A DNA stretch of 64,000 nucleotides, taken from NCBI RefSeq assembly GCF_019602855.1, contig NZ_CP080767.1, positions 2,914,001 to 2,978,000 on the forward strand, in the 5' to 3' direction. The notes below the pieces were generated by a model that worked only from the letters and a program-made list of their open reading frames with translations, ran no database searches and was not told where the DNA came from. The translations under genes and the position numbers were made by a program. Below are positions 26,737 through 35,558 of this stretch, one piece after another (position 1 is the stretch's first letter; every line of letters starts with the position of its first letter). The stretch comes from Cupriavidus pinatubonensis (GTDB lineage: Bacteria; Pseudomonadota; Gammaproteobacteria; Burkholderiales; Burkholderiaceae).

Positions 26737-28938
26737 TCAGGCGATCTTGAACCGCGACACGGAGTTGCGCAGCTCTTCGGTGAGCTGCGTCAGATCGCGC
26801 ACCGAATTCGCCGTCTGGCGCGTACCGGCGGTGGTCTGCTCGGTCGCCTGCAGAATGCGCTCGATGTGGCGGGCCACGCCGCCAGCGAGATCCGCTTCGT
26901 GCGAAGTGGAGCGCGAGATCTGTTCGATCAGTTCGGCAAGCTGGCGCGACACGCGGCCGATTTCCTGCAGTGCGGCGCCGGCATTGTCCGACAGGCGCGC
27001 CCCTTCGACCACACCCTGCGTGCTGCGCTCCATCGCGTGCACGGCATCCTGCGTGTCGGTCTGGATGGTGCGGATCAGCGCGCCAATCTGCTTGGTTGCT
27101 TCCCCCGAGCGTTCCGCCAGGCGCTGCACTTCTTCGGCCACCACCGTGAAGCCGCGGCCGGCCTCACCAGCCGATGCGGCCTGGATGGCGGCGTTGAGTG
27201 CCAGCACGTTGGTCTGCTCGGTAATGTCCGAGATCAGCTCGACGATTTCGCCGATCTCCTGCGACGACTCGCCCAGCCGCTTGATGCGCTTGGACGTTTC
27301 CTGGATCTGCTCGCGGATGTCGTTCATGCCCGCGATCGCGTTCTGCACCGCCTGCTGCCCTTGCTCCGCAGCCGTCAGCGAGGCGCGCGCCACGTTGGCA
27401 GACTCCGCCGCACCGCGCGACACCTGCGTGATGCGATCCGCCATGTCCACCACGGACTCACCGGTCTGGCGGATCTGGCGCGACTGCTCTTCGGTCGTCG
27501 TGGCAAGCTGGTTGGACGTGGCCTGCACCTGTCCCGACGCCAGCGTCACTTCCCCTGCCGTCTGCTGCACGCGGCCCACCAGTTCGCGCAGTTCTTCCAC
27601 CGTATAGTTCACCGAGTCGGCAATGGCGCCGGTGATGTCCTCGGTCACGGTCGCCTGGCGTGTCAGGTCACCGTCGGCGATGTCCTGCAGTTCGTTCATC
27701 AGCTGCAGAATGGCCTTTTGCGTGGTGTCGTTGTTGCGTTTTTCTTCCAGGCGGCGTGCTTCGGCTTCACGTTCGCGCGCTTCGGCTTCGACCGCGCGCA
27801 GGCGCGAATCGCGCAGGTACAGCGAGGCCAGGCCGGCCAGGCAGAGCAGCGTGGCCAGCGCTGAAACCAGCATCGCGCCCAGCGTCACCGGACGGAAGCG
27901 CGCGCCTTCGGAGTAAGACTTCTGCAGCGCCGACAGCTCGCCGCGCAGGCTTTCGTTGTCGTTGAAGATCTGCTGCTGCGCGCGCTTGGCGGCAATCAGG
28001 CCGGGCAGGTTCTGCAGGATCGTCTGGGTGGTCTTCTGCACCGCGTCGAAGCGCTGCGACAGCTGCTGCAGGTACCCGCGCGTCTCGGCATCGGTGGCGG
28101 CATTCAGCCGCAGCGCCTCGCTGCCGTTGAGCAGACCGTCCAGCGTCTCGCGGAAGGTGTTGGTGTCCTTGCCGAGCAGGAACGCGGTTTCGGGGTTCAC
28201 GCCTTCGCCGGACAGGAACTCATTCAGGTTCTTGCCCAAGCGCTGCGTCAGCATCACAAGCTGGGCGGATGCGGCCACCTCACGCGCATTGGAGCCTGAT
28301 TGCAGCTTGAGCGCCGCCACCTGTTCGGCGGCTTCGAGCAGTTCGGGGTTGGATGCGTTGAAAACCTGCAGCGTCTGGCCGATCGTCGTCAGCACCGCCT
28401 GCTGCGCGAGCACGTCGGCGGCGCTCTTCTCGCTGCGCTTCCACGAGCTGATCGCGGTTTCGAGCAGCGGCTGTGCCTCGCCCGTCGTGGCGCGCACGTG
28501 CCTGTCATCGCTGCCGGCCTGCAGCGCCTGCAAGTCAGCGGCCAGCGCTTCCTTGGACTGGCGCAGCTGCGTGAAGGCCTGCATATTGCCCAGCAGCGCC
28601 ACTGGCGCGGCCTTGCCCAGGCGCTGCGAGTGCATCAGCATGTCGCCCGAGATTTCGATCTGCGCCGCGGCATTGTTGGCGATGCGGTTATCCATATACA
28701 CCGAGCCGAGCAGCGCGACCAGCGACACCACCACGCCGATGGTCAGCGCACGCTGCTGCGAGGAGAACGGCATGCGCGACAGCAATGCCGACACGGCCTC
28801 CAGCGGAGTTCTGCCCAGCCCGTCCGCACGCGGTGCGGTACTCGCCGATGGTGCCGCGCCGGCGCGGTCTCCCACCAGGCCGGCGGCCGCGTCGGCTGCC
28901 GGCTTCCGGCGTCCCAGGCTGATTTTCTTGAACCCCAT
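26737..28938 (-). CDS. pilJ: type IV pilus methyl-accepting chemotaxis protein PilJ
   Basis: 733 aa. A cytosolic N-tail (1-60) precedes membrane helix 1 (about 63-82), a periplasmic PilJ-type sensor domain with repeated DMLMHSQRLGK-like and QLVMLTQRLGKNLNEF stretches, helix 2 (about 350-370), a HAMP region and the signalling hairpin with its conserved tip (NVLALNAAIQAASAGEAGRG). It feeds ChpA through the CheW-like PilI. GAGGGTGCT before ATG 28938 decides the start; the frame is open 30 codons further. Confidence 0.95.
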   Translation of the reverse strand: MGFKKISLGRRKPAADAAAGLVGDRAGAAPSASTAPRADGLGRTPLEAVSALLSRMPFSSQQRALTIGVVVSLVALLGSVYMDNRIANNAAAQIEISGDMLMHSQRLGKAAPVALLGNMQAFTQLRQSKEALAADLQALQAGSDDRHVRATTGEAQPLLETAISSWKRSEKSAADVLAQQAVLTTIGQTLQVFNASNPELLEAAEQVAALKLQSGSNAREVAASAQLVMLTQRLGKNLNEFLSGEGVNPETAFLLGKDTNTFRETLDGLLNGSEALRLNAATDAETRGYLQQLSQRFDAVQKTTQTILQNLPGLIAAKRAQQQIFNDNESLRGELSALQKSYSEGARFRPVTLGAMLVSALATLLCLAGLASLYLRDSRLRAVEAEAREREAEARRLEEKRNNDTTQKAILQLMNELQDIADGDLTRQATVTEDITGAIADSVNYTVEELRELVGRVQQTAGEVTLASGQVQATSNQLATTTEEQSRQIRQTGESVVDMADRITQVSRGAAESANVARASLTAAEQGQQAVQNAIAGMNDIREQIQETSKRIKRLGESSQEIGEIVELISDITEQTNVLALNAAIQAASAGEAGRGFTVVAEEVQRLAERSGEATKQIGALIRTIQTDTQDAVHAMERSTQGVVEGARLSDNAGAALQEIGRVSRQLAELIEQISRSTSHEADLAGGVARHIERILQATEQTTAGTRQTANSVRDLTQLTEELRNSVSRFKIA

Positions 28939-29052
28939 AGCACCCTCTGTCCGTTGAATCGTTATCTGGGGCAGCCTCGACACGGGCCGCCGCGCTATTT
29001 GTTCTGTTGCCACGGGCACCGCGACCAACGGCGCCGGAAAATTACTGCGGGC

Positions 29053-29601
29053 TTATGCCGCCATGCGCCCTGCCTGCAGAAATGCCGGTGTGTCAAGCAA
29101 GGCGCGCACGTCCAGCACCTGCCACGCGCGGCCGTCGCCGTCATCCAGCCGCCTGCCTTCCCATGCCTCTACCGCCCCGGCTGGTTGTGCCGGCTCGCGC
29201 AGGTCCGCCGCATGGCGCAAGCCAACCACGCGCGTCGCCAGGATGCCGCACGCGCGCTCGACCTGGCGCGACAGCACGACGATCTTGCTGCCCGGCTGCA
29301 GTGGCGTCGGCGCGTCGCCGCAGAACAATCCGAAATCAATCACGCCAAGCAGGCTGCCGCGCGCATTGACCAGGCCCGCGTACCACGGCTGCGTCAGCGG
29401 CACGCGGCTCGGGTGGCGCATGTCGAGCACCTCGCCGGTCTGCGCAAGCGGCAACAGCCAGCCGCGCTGGCCTACCTGGAGAGCGAGGTAGCTGTCGGCG
29501 GCAGGCACGTTGCGGGCCTCGCGCAGGCGCCTGGCGAGCATGGCCTGGTAGTCCTGCAGCCGAGTCTGGCGGGTGCGGAGGTCTTGGCGTGGCGCGTTCA
29601 T
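29053..29601 (-). CDS. pilI: CheW-like adaptor PilI
   Basis: 182 aa with one CheW domain (about 38-170): ALQVGQRGWLLPLAQTGEVLD, then WYAGLVNARGSLLGVIDFGLF. It links the receptor PilJ to the kinase ChpA. It lies between pilH (51 bases upstream) and pilJ. The N-terminal 35 residues are a charged helix typical of PilI. Confidence 0.92.
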   Translation of the reverse strand: MNAPRQDLRTRQTRLQDYQAMLARRLREARNVPAADSYLALQVGQRGWLLPLAQTGEVLDMRHPSRVPLTQPWYAGLVNARGSLLGVIDFGLFCGDAPTPLQPGSKIVVLSRQVERACGILATRVVGLRHAADLREPAQPAGAVEAWEGRRLDDGDGRAWQVLDVRALLDTPAFLQAGRMAA

Positions 29602-29652
29602 GTGGCGTCCCCGGCGGTGCTGGCGAAAACTGGTGCGTCAGTGTTGCGGCTG

Positions 29653-30024
29653 TCAGTGAGACAGCGCAGCGATCTTGGTCAGCAATTCCTTGCTGTCGAC
29701 TGGCTTGACGATATAGTCCGACGCACCCTGGCGCATGCCCCAGATGCGGTCCGTGTCCAGGCCCTTGCTGGTGCACATGATCACGGGGATGTCCTTGAAG
29801 CGATCGTCGCGCTTGATGGCGCGCGTGGCCTGGTAGCCGTTCTGGCCAGGCATGACCACATCCATCAGGATCAGGTCGAAGGCCTCGGCCTCGAGGCGCG
29901 CGAAGGCCTGGTCGCTGTTGCCCGCGACCGAGACCTTGAAGCCCTGCTTGCCGAGCAGGTCGGACATGAACAGCGCTTCCGTCGGCGAGTCATCGACGAT
30001 GAGGATCTTGTTGATGGTTGTCAT
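29653..30024 (-). CDS. pilH: response regulator PilH
   Basis: 123 aa, a single receiver domain. Acidic pair in ILIVDDSPTEALF, phospho-Asp near 53 (LILMDVVMPGQNGY), Thr in MCTSKG and Lys in YIVKPVD. PilH works with PilG in the pilus chemosensory pathway. It lies 22 bases downstream of pilG. Confidence 0.94.
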   Translation of the reverse strand: MTTINKILIVDDSPTEALFMSDLLGKQGFKVSVAGNSDQAFARLEAEAFDLILMDVVMPGQNGYQATRAIKRDDRFKDIPVIMCTSKGLDTDRIWGMRQGASDYIVKPVDSKELLTKIAALSH

Positions 30025-30046
30025 GAGTCAGTTCCTTGAATCCGGG

Positions 30047-30529
30047 TCAAGCCGGCAGCGCGTTGCCGCTCGCATGGCCAGGCAGGCAGGCCTGCACGGC
30101 CTGCAGCAGGGCGTCACGCGTGAACGGCTTGGCCAGGTGGTCCTGCGCGCCCACGAGCCGTCCGCGCGAACGGTCGAACACGCCATCGCGCGACGACAGC
30201 ATGATCACGGGAATGGCGTGGAAACGCGGACTTTTCTTGATCAGCGAGCAGGTCTGATAGCCGTCGAGACGCGGCATCAGGATGTCGCAGAAGATGAGGT
30301 CGGGATGCATGTCGCCGACCTTGGCGAGCGCTTCGAAACCGTCCTCCGCAAGCACGACCTGATAGCCCGCCTGCGACAGGAAGATCTCCGCCGTACGGCG
30401 GATGGTGCTGGAATCATCGATCACCAGCACTCTGCGCGACGATGCCGGCGCGCACGCCGGCCCCTGGTCCGGCTGCGCGCTGGCGCCGGCATTGACCCGA
30501 TGGTTTTCTAGTGGTTGAGCGACCCGCAT
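30047..30529 (-). CDS. pilG: response regulator PilG
   Basis: 160 aa. The first 37 residues are a variable tail, followed by a receiver domain: VLVIDDSSTIRRTAEIFL, phospho-Asp in LIFCDILMPRLDGYQT, Ser in IMLSSRDG and Lys in HLAKPFTRD. PilG controls pilus extension motors in Pseudomonas. GGGAA at 5-base spacing supports ATG 30529 over the longer upstream frame. Confidence 0.92.
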   Translation of the reverse strand: MRVAQPLENHRVNAGASAQPDQGPACAPASSRRVLVIDDSSTIRRTAEIFLSQAGYQVVLAEDGFEALAKVGDMHPDLIFCDILMPRLDGYQTCSLIKKSPRFHAIPVIMLSSRDGVFDRSRGRLVGAQDHLAKPFTRDALLQAVQACLPGHASGNALPA

Positions 30530-30866
30530 GTTGTTCCCGCGACCAGCGTCTCCATGCGGAGCACCGGCAATCTCTTGAGAACACCCGCGCGAAACGGCTT
30601 GGCCTGACCTGGCCAGCCGCCCCGACGGAACCCCGATTTCATCTTCCCTACAAAAGACCGGCAAGTTCACCGGCCAGAGGCGGTGCGTGGAACCCGCACC
30701 TGCCATTCCGCCCTGCGCCACCCCCGGATGGCGGGATGGACGGATTTGAATTGTGTCAGAGTGTGACAAGCCGCCCGATGCCCGTCAATCCGGAGCGTCC
30801 GGCACGGTCAGGCGAATTGTCGCGCCGGCGCGACGCATATCGACACGCAGCCGGCGAGAAGCAGCG
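30530..30866. other. gene-free leader between rubredoxin and pilG
   Basis: 337 bases without a supported gene; the open frames lack SD and coding character. It probably carries the pilG promoter. I see no clean -35/-10 pair or terminator. Confidence 0.45.
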
Positions 30867-31037
30867 TCAGATCGCCACCATCTCGAAATCTTCCTTGCGG
30901 GCGCCGCATTCCGGACAGGTCCAGTTGATGGGCACGTCTTCCCATTTGGTGCCGGGGGCAATGCCGTCTTCCGGCGCGCCGGTGGCTTCGTCGTAGATCC
31001 AGCCGCAGATCAGGCACATCCAAGTCTTGTATTCCAT
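30867..31037 (-). CDS. rubA: rubredoxin
   Basis: 56 aa. Two iron-binding CxxC pairs, MCLICGWIYDE and WTCPECGARKEDFE, with the usual aromatic core (TKWEDVP). A small cytosolic one-electron carrier; in betaproteobacteria it commonly sits at the head of the pilG cluster, as here. Start at ATG 31037 (MEYKTW). It diverges from hemL across 235 bases. Confidence 0.95.
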   Translation of the reverse strand: MEYKTWMCLICGWIYDEATGAPEDGIAPGTKWEDVPINWTCPECGARKEDFEMVAI

Positions 31038-31272
31038 AACAGGCTCTGGCGCTCTCCATTAAAATTCAGCGCAGATGGTACCGAATCGGCGCCGACGGCG
31101 CCAGCCGCTTAAGCCAGAATCGTGCCAAATCCGCCGTGTTCGCGCACGTTAGCGTACAAATACCGGACAAAAGCCGCGCTATTCCACCGATTTGCACCGC
31201 TTTGCCCACGCTTTGGACGCCAGTTCGCGCCCGCTTGAACGCGTTTCCCCCGAGTTTTCCACCAGGCAGACC

Positions 31273-32562
31273 ATGTCCCGTAACCAGCAGCTCTTCGACC
31301 GTGCCCAGCAAACCATTCCCGGCGGCGTCAACTCGCCCGTGCGGGCCTTCCGCTCGGTGGGCGGCACGCCGCGCTTCATCACGCGTGCCGAGGGCGCATA
31401 CATGTGGGATGCGGATGGCCAGCGCTATATCGACTACATCGGCTCCTGGGGCCCGATGATCGTCGGCCACGCCCACCCCGACGTGGTCCGCGCCGTGCAG
31501 GAGACCGCCGCGCACAGCTTCTCGTTCGGCGCCCCGACCGAGGCCGAGATCGACATGGCCGAGGAAATCTGCAAGCTGGTGCCGTCGATCGAACAGGTGC
31601 GCCTGGTGTCGTCGGGCACCGAGGCAACCATGAGCGCGCTGCGCCTGGCGCGCGGGTTCACCGGCCGCGACCTGATCATCAAGTTCGAAGGCTGCTACCA
31701 CGGCCATGCCGACAGCCTGCTGGTCAAGGCCGGCTCGGGCCTGCTGACCTTTGCCGACACCACGCAGAACGCACCGTCGTCGGCCGGCGTGCCCGCGGAC
31801 GTGACGCGCCACACCATGGTGCTCGAGTACAACAACGTCGCGCAGCTCGAAGAAGCGTTTGCCCAGCACCGCGGCGAGATTGCGGCCGTGATCGTGGAAG
31901 TGGTGGCCGGCAACATGAACCTCGTGCGCGCGAGCGACGCGTTCCTGAAGGCCATGCGTGAACTGTGCACGCGCGACGGCGCCGTGCTGATCTTCGACGA
32001 AGTCATGACCGGGTTCCGCGTGGCGCTGGGCGGCGCGCAGTCCCACTACGGCATCACGCCGGACATGACGTGCCTGGGCAAGGTCATCGGTGGCGGCATG
32101 CCGGCAGCGGCGTTTGGCGGCCGGCGCGACATCATGGCCAAGCTCGCGCCGCTGGGTGGCGTGTACCAGGCGGGCACGCTGTCGGGCAATCCGCTGGCCG
32201 TGGCGGCCGGTCTGACCACACTGCGGCTGATCCAGGCGCCGGGCTTCTACGACAAACTGACCGCGCAAACCCGCAAGCTGGCCGACGGCCTGAGCGAAGC
32301 GGCCCGTGCGGCCGGCGTGCCGTTCGCGGCCGATGCCATTGGCGGCATGTTCGGCATCTACTTCCGCGACGGCGTGCCAGGCAGCTTTGCCGAGGTGACG
32401 AAGAGCGATACCGCGCGCTTCAACCGATTCTTCCACGCCATGCTCGACAACGGCGTGTACCTGGCGCCCTCGGCATTCGAGGCCGGCTTTGTCTCGGCCT
32501 GCCATGACGACGCCATCCTGCAGGCCACGCTGGACGCCGCACGCAAGGCCTTCGCGGCCTGA
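31273..32562 (+). CDS. hemL: glutamate-1-semialdehyde 2,1-aminomutase
   Basis: 429 aa, the usual length. PLP-dependent class III aminotransferase-like fold with GCYHGHADSLLVKAGSG, DEVMTGFRVA, and the PLP Lys near 270 in CLGKVIGGGMPAAAFGG. It converts glutamate-1-semialdehyde to 5-aminolevulinate, the entry to heme by the C5 pathway. The frame is open upstream, but MSRNQQLFDRAQQTIPGGVN at 31273 is the family N-terminus. Confidence 0.97.
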   Translation: MSRNQQLFDRAQQTIPGGVNSPVRAFRSVGGTPRFITRAEGAYMWDADGQRYIDYIGSWGPMIVGHAHPDVVRAVQETAAHSFSFGAPTEAEIDMAEEICKLVPSIEQVRLVSSGTEATMSALRLARGFTGRDLIIKFEGCYHGHADSLLVKAGSGLLTFADTTQNAPSSAGVPADVTRHTMVLEYNNVAQLEEAFAQHRGEIAAVIVEVVAGNMNLVRASDAFLKAMRELCTRDGAVLIFDEVMTGFRVALGGAQSHYGITPDMTCLGKVIGGGMPAAAFGGRRDIMAKLAPLGGVYQAGTLSGNPLAVAAGLTTLRLIQAPGFYDKLTAQTRKLADGLSEAARAAGVPFAADAIGGMFGIYFRDGVPGSFAEVTKSDTARFNRFFHAMLDNGVYLAPSAFEAGFVSACHDDAILQATLDAARKAFAA

Positions 32563-32643
32563 CGGGAGCCAAAGCAGGGACCGCGGCTGTCAGCAACGCG
32601 CCGTGCGCTACACTTGAGATTCGCCTCAAACCGGGAGCCCACG

Positions 32644-33270
32644 ATGCGCGCCTCACTGCCCCTGTCCTCCACCCCGATCCGCTCCGCCGGCTGGCTCCGC
32701 TGGCTGTTGCTGGCCTGCATGGCCAGCCTGCTGTCGGCCTGCGGCTACAACGACTTCCAGTCCAAGGACGAGGCGGTCAAGGCAGCCTGGGGCGAGGTCG
32801 TCAACCAGTACCAGCGGCGCGCCGACCTGATCCCGAACCTCGTCAACACCGTCAAGGGCTACGCCACGCACGAGCGCGAGACGCTCGAGGCCGTGACCAA
32901 GGCACGCGCCGCCGCCACCAGCATCCAGGTATCGCCCGAGACGCTGAACGACCCGGAAGCGTTCAAGCGCTTCCAGCAGGCGCAGGGCGAGCTGTCCGGC
33001 GCGCTGTCGCGCCTGCTGGCGGTGTCGGAGAACTACCCGCAACTCAAGGCAGATGCCTCGTTCCGCGACCTGCAATCGCAGCTCGAAGGCACGGAGAACC
33101 GCATCACGGTGGCACGCCAGCGCTACATTGCCGCGGTGCGCGACTACAACGTGCTCGCACGCAGCTTCCCGACCAACCTGACGGCCATGGTCTTCAAGTA
33201 CCAGGTCAAGCCTTCGTTCGCGGTGGAAAACGAGAAGGCAATCTCCACGCCGCCGACCGTGAAGTTCTGA
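32644..33270 (+). CDS. lemA: LemA family lipoprotein
   Basis: 208 aa. Signal with lipobox LLSAC at about 30-34, then the helical LemA core: WGEVVNQYQRRADLIPNLVN, KGYATHERETLEAV, and ENRITVARQRYIAAVRDYN. LemA proteins are envelope-anchored helical bundles of poorly known role, often encoded with TPM-domain genes as here. The ATG at 32644 was chosen so that the signal peptide starts properly. The next gene begins 17 bases later. Confidence 0.92.
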   Translation: MRASLPLSSTPIRSAGWLRWLLLACMASLLSACGYNDFQSKDEAVKAAWGEVVNQYQRRADLIPNLVNTVKGYATHERETLEAVTKARAAATSIQVSPETLNDPEAFKRFQQAQGELSGALSRLLAVSENYPQLKADASFRDLQSQLEGTENRITVARQRYIAAVRDYNVLARSFPTNLTAMVFKYQVKPSFAVENEKAISTPPTVKF

Positions 33271-33286
33271 CAGCAGGACACATATC

Positions 33287-34153
33287 GTGGGCACACCGAC
33301 CGCCCTGCCCGCTTTCCGATGCTGGCGCCGCTGGCTGGCCGCCATGCTGTGGCTTGCCAGCGTGGTGGCGATGCCGGCGCTGGCGGCCAACGACGGCTTC
33401 GTTCCCGTTCCGCCGCTGACCCAGCGCGTCACGGACCTGACCAACACGCTTTCCGCCACCCAGCGCACCGCGCTGGAAAACGTGCTGGCCGAATACGAGC
33501 AGCAGCGCGGCAGCCAGATCTTCGTGCTGATGCTGCCGACCACCGAGCCCGAAACCATCGACGCCTACAGCATCCGCGTGGCTGACGCATGGCGCGCCGG
33601 CCGCAAGGGCATCGACGACGGCGTGATCGTGCTGATCGCCAAGGACAATCCACCCGGCCTGCGCAAAATGCGGCTTGAGGTCGGGCGCGGCGTGCAGGGG
33701 TCGCTGACCGATGCCATGTCCAAGCGCATCCTGCAGGATGTGATGGCGCCTCACTTCCGCCAAAACGATTTCTACGGTGGGCTGGCGGCCGGCATTTCCG
33801 CGATACAGGCCACCATCGACAAGGAAGGCCTGGCCGGGCCGCAGCCGCGCAAGCAGGAGTCATCGTTCTGGTCGGACTGGCTGCCGGTACTGTTTCCGCT
33901 GGCCATCATCCTGTTCTTCTTCCTGACCGCCGCCACGCGCCGCCGCGGCCCGCAGATCGTCACCACGCCGCGCGGCCGCGACGTCATTGCAGGAGGCCTG
34001 GGCGGACTTGGCGGCTACGGCATGGGCAGCGACTGGGGGCGCCGGGGCGGCGGATTTGGTGGCGGCGGGGACTTCGGTGGCGGCTCGGGCGGCGGATTTA
34101 GCGGCGGAGGCGGTGGCGGCTTCGACGGAGGCGGTGCCTCCGGCAACTGGTAA
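33287..34153 (+). CDS. TPM-domain membrane protein (YgcG-like)
   Basis: 288 aa with a GTG start at 33287 and AGGA eight bases before. Signal peptide about 1-35 (ending MPALAAND), periplasmic TPM domain (about 40-175: VTDLTNTLSATQRTALEN, EPETIDAYSIRVADAW, GLRKMRLEVGRGVQG), one membrane helix (about 198-213) and a Gly-rich tail of roughly 55 residues (GGGSGGGFSGGGGGG). Members are linked to photosystem repair in plants and to an unknown envelope task in bacteria. It sits in an operon with lemA and a second TPM gene. Confidence 0.88.
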   Translation: MGTPTALPAFRCWRRWLAAMLWLASVVAMPALAANDGFVPVPPLTQRVTDLTNTLSATQRTALENVLAEYEQQRGSQIFVLMLPTTEPETIDAYSIRVADAWRAGRKGIDDGVIVLIAKDNPPGLRKMRLEVGRGVQGSLTDAMSKRILQDVMAPHFRQNDFYGGLAAGISAIQATIDKEGLAGPQPRKQESSFWSDWLPVLFPLAIILFFFLTAATRRRGPQIVTTPRGRDVIAGGLGGLGGYGMGSDWGRRGGGFGGGGDFGGGSGGGFSGGGGGGFDGGGASGNW

Positions 34154-34165
34154 GGAGACCCGGCC

Positions 34166-34669
34166 ATGCCATCGCTGCGACGTGCGCTGCGCCACCTCGG
34201 TACGACAACCGGCACCGCCCGACGCTATTTCCCGGCGGAGGCGCAACAGCAGCTTCACGATGCGGTCCATGACGGAGAAGCTCGCCACCTCGGTGAAATC
34301 CGCGTGGTCATCGAATCCAGCCTGCCGCTCGGCCACGCCTGGCGTGGCACCACGCCGCGGGAGCGCGCGCGGGCCCTGTTCGGCGCGCTGGAGGTTTGGA
34401 ATACCGAGGAGCATACCGGGGTGCTCCTGTATATCAATCTGGCTGACCATGCAGTGGAACTGCTGGCAGACCGGGGCATCGATGCACGCGTGGGGGCGAA
34501 AACCTGGCGGGTTGTCTGCGATGAACTGGCGCAGGGGCTGGCCAAGGATCTTTCGGTGCGCCCTGTGCTCGTCGCAGTGGCCAGCATTCATGATCTGCTG
34601 GCAGCGCATTTCCCATCCAATGGTGGCCGCAATCCGAACGAACTGGACGACCGGCCGTTGGTTCTCTAG
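34166..34669 (+). CDS. TPM-domain protein (COG3762)
   Basis: 167 aa, starting 12 bases after the previous gene. A soluble TPM domain without signal peptide: GEIRVVIESSLPLGHAW, RARALFGALEVWNTEEHTGV and LYINLADHAVELLADRGID. It is the usual third member of lemA-TPM-TPM sets. Function is not established. Confidence 0.87.
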   Translation: MPSLRRALRHLGTTTGTARRYFPAEAQQQLHDAVHDGEARHLGEIRVVIESSLPLGHAWRGTTPRERARALFGALEVWNTEEHTGVLLYINLADHAVELLADRGIDARVGAKTWRVVCDELAQGLAKDLSVRPVLVAVASIHDLLAAHFPSNGGRNPNELDDRPLVL

Positions 34670-34892
34670 ACCGGGCTCTGGCCTCGCGCCCCGGTTTCAC
34701 TTCGCCTCACCAGGCTTGGAAACCTGCGTCGATATCAGGCGCTGACGAATCATCCGTGTAGCGCCACAACCGTTCACGCACGAAACATCCCTTTACCCGA
34801 TATTGCGGCGAGCCAGCCACGACTAAGCTGACTGCACAACGACATTGCAGTCAGAAAAGGCGAAGCCTCAATTTCGCCGGAACGGGGTAAAT

Positions 34893-35558
34893 ATGTCAGA
34901 AAGCCTGGTGCACCACGGGCAAGCGAACGCCGCGCCCAAGATGGACTTGCGTGAACTGCTGTTGGAGTTGACGCTAAGATCCACCACCGCCGCACTGCTT
35001 GCCGGCTTCGTATATGGAGCAATCCAGCGATGGCTGGATACCCCCTCGCGAATCACCCTTTTGCTACTCGTGGTGGCGAGTTGCCTGACGCTAGGCCTGA
35101 CCTTGTTTGCCCGTGTCCCCAAGAAGCGCGACTGGAATCCGGTCACAGTGCTCTGCTCACTGGGCGGCACGTATTATTTCCTTGCCATCGACCTGGCGCC
35201 TGGCGCGCACTTCGCGCCCGAGATCGTCGGTGCGGGCCTGCAGATCGCCGGGATTGCCTGGCAGATCTACGCAAAGCTCTCGCTGCGGTTCTCGTTCGGC
35301 ATCCTGCCGGCGAATCGCGGAATCGTGTCGAGCGGTGCCTACCGCTTCATGCGTCACCCGATCTATCTGAGCTATCTCATTGCCGACATCGGCTTTCTGC
35401 TGACGAACTTCGGACTGCAGAACCTGCTGGTCTATGCAGGGCTTTATACGCTTCAGGTCATGCGTATCAGGCGCGAAGAAGCACTATTGTCCGACGACCC
35501 GGAATATTGCCGGTATCGCGAGAAAGTACGGTTTCGCGTGTTGCCGGGAGTCTACTGA
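34893..35558 (+). CDS. ICMT/PEMT-like membrane methyltransferase
   Basis: 221 aa, about five membrane helices. The C-terminal half has the isoprenylcysteine-carboxyl-methyltransferase-like pattern: GAYRFMRHPIYLSYLIADIG, then IRREEALLSDDPEYCRYRE, which forms the SAM site in relatives. Bacterial substrates are mostly unknown (lipids, isoprenoids). AACGGGGTAA precedes ATG 34893; the frame opens 16 codons earlier without SD. Its last 7 bases overlap the tail of the convergent MFS gene. Confidence 0.83.
   Translation: MSESLVHHGQANAAPKMDLRELLLELTLRSTTAALLAGFVYGAIQRWLDTPSRITLLLLVVASCLTLGLTLFARVPKKRDWNPVTVLCSLGGTYYFLAIDLAPGAHFAPEIVGAGLQIAGIAWQIYAKLSLRFSFGILPANRGIVSSGAYRFMRHPIYLSYLIADIGFLLTNFGLQNLLVYAGLYTLQVMRIRREEALLSDDPEYCRYREKVRFRVLPGVY

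Noticed and set aside
23455..27864. Plus-strand open frame of about 1469 codons antisense to chpA/pilJ
   Set aside because: Shadow of GC-rich third positions; no domain or RBS, and the sense strand carries unmistakable CheA and MCP genes.
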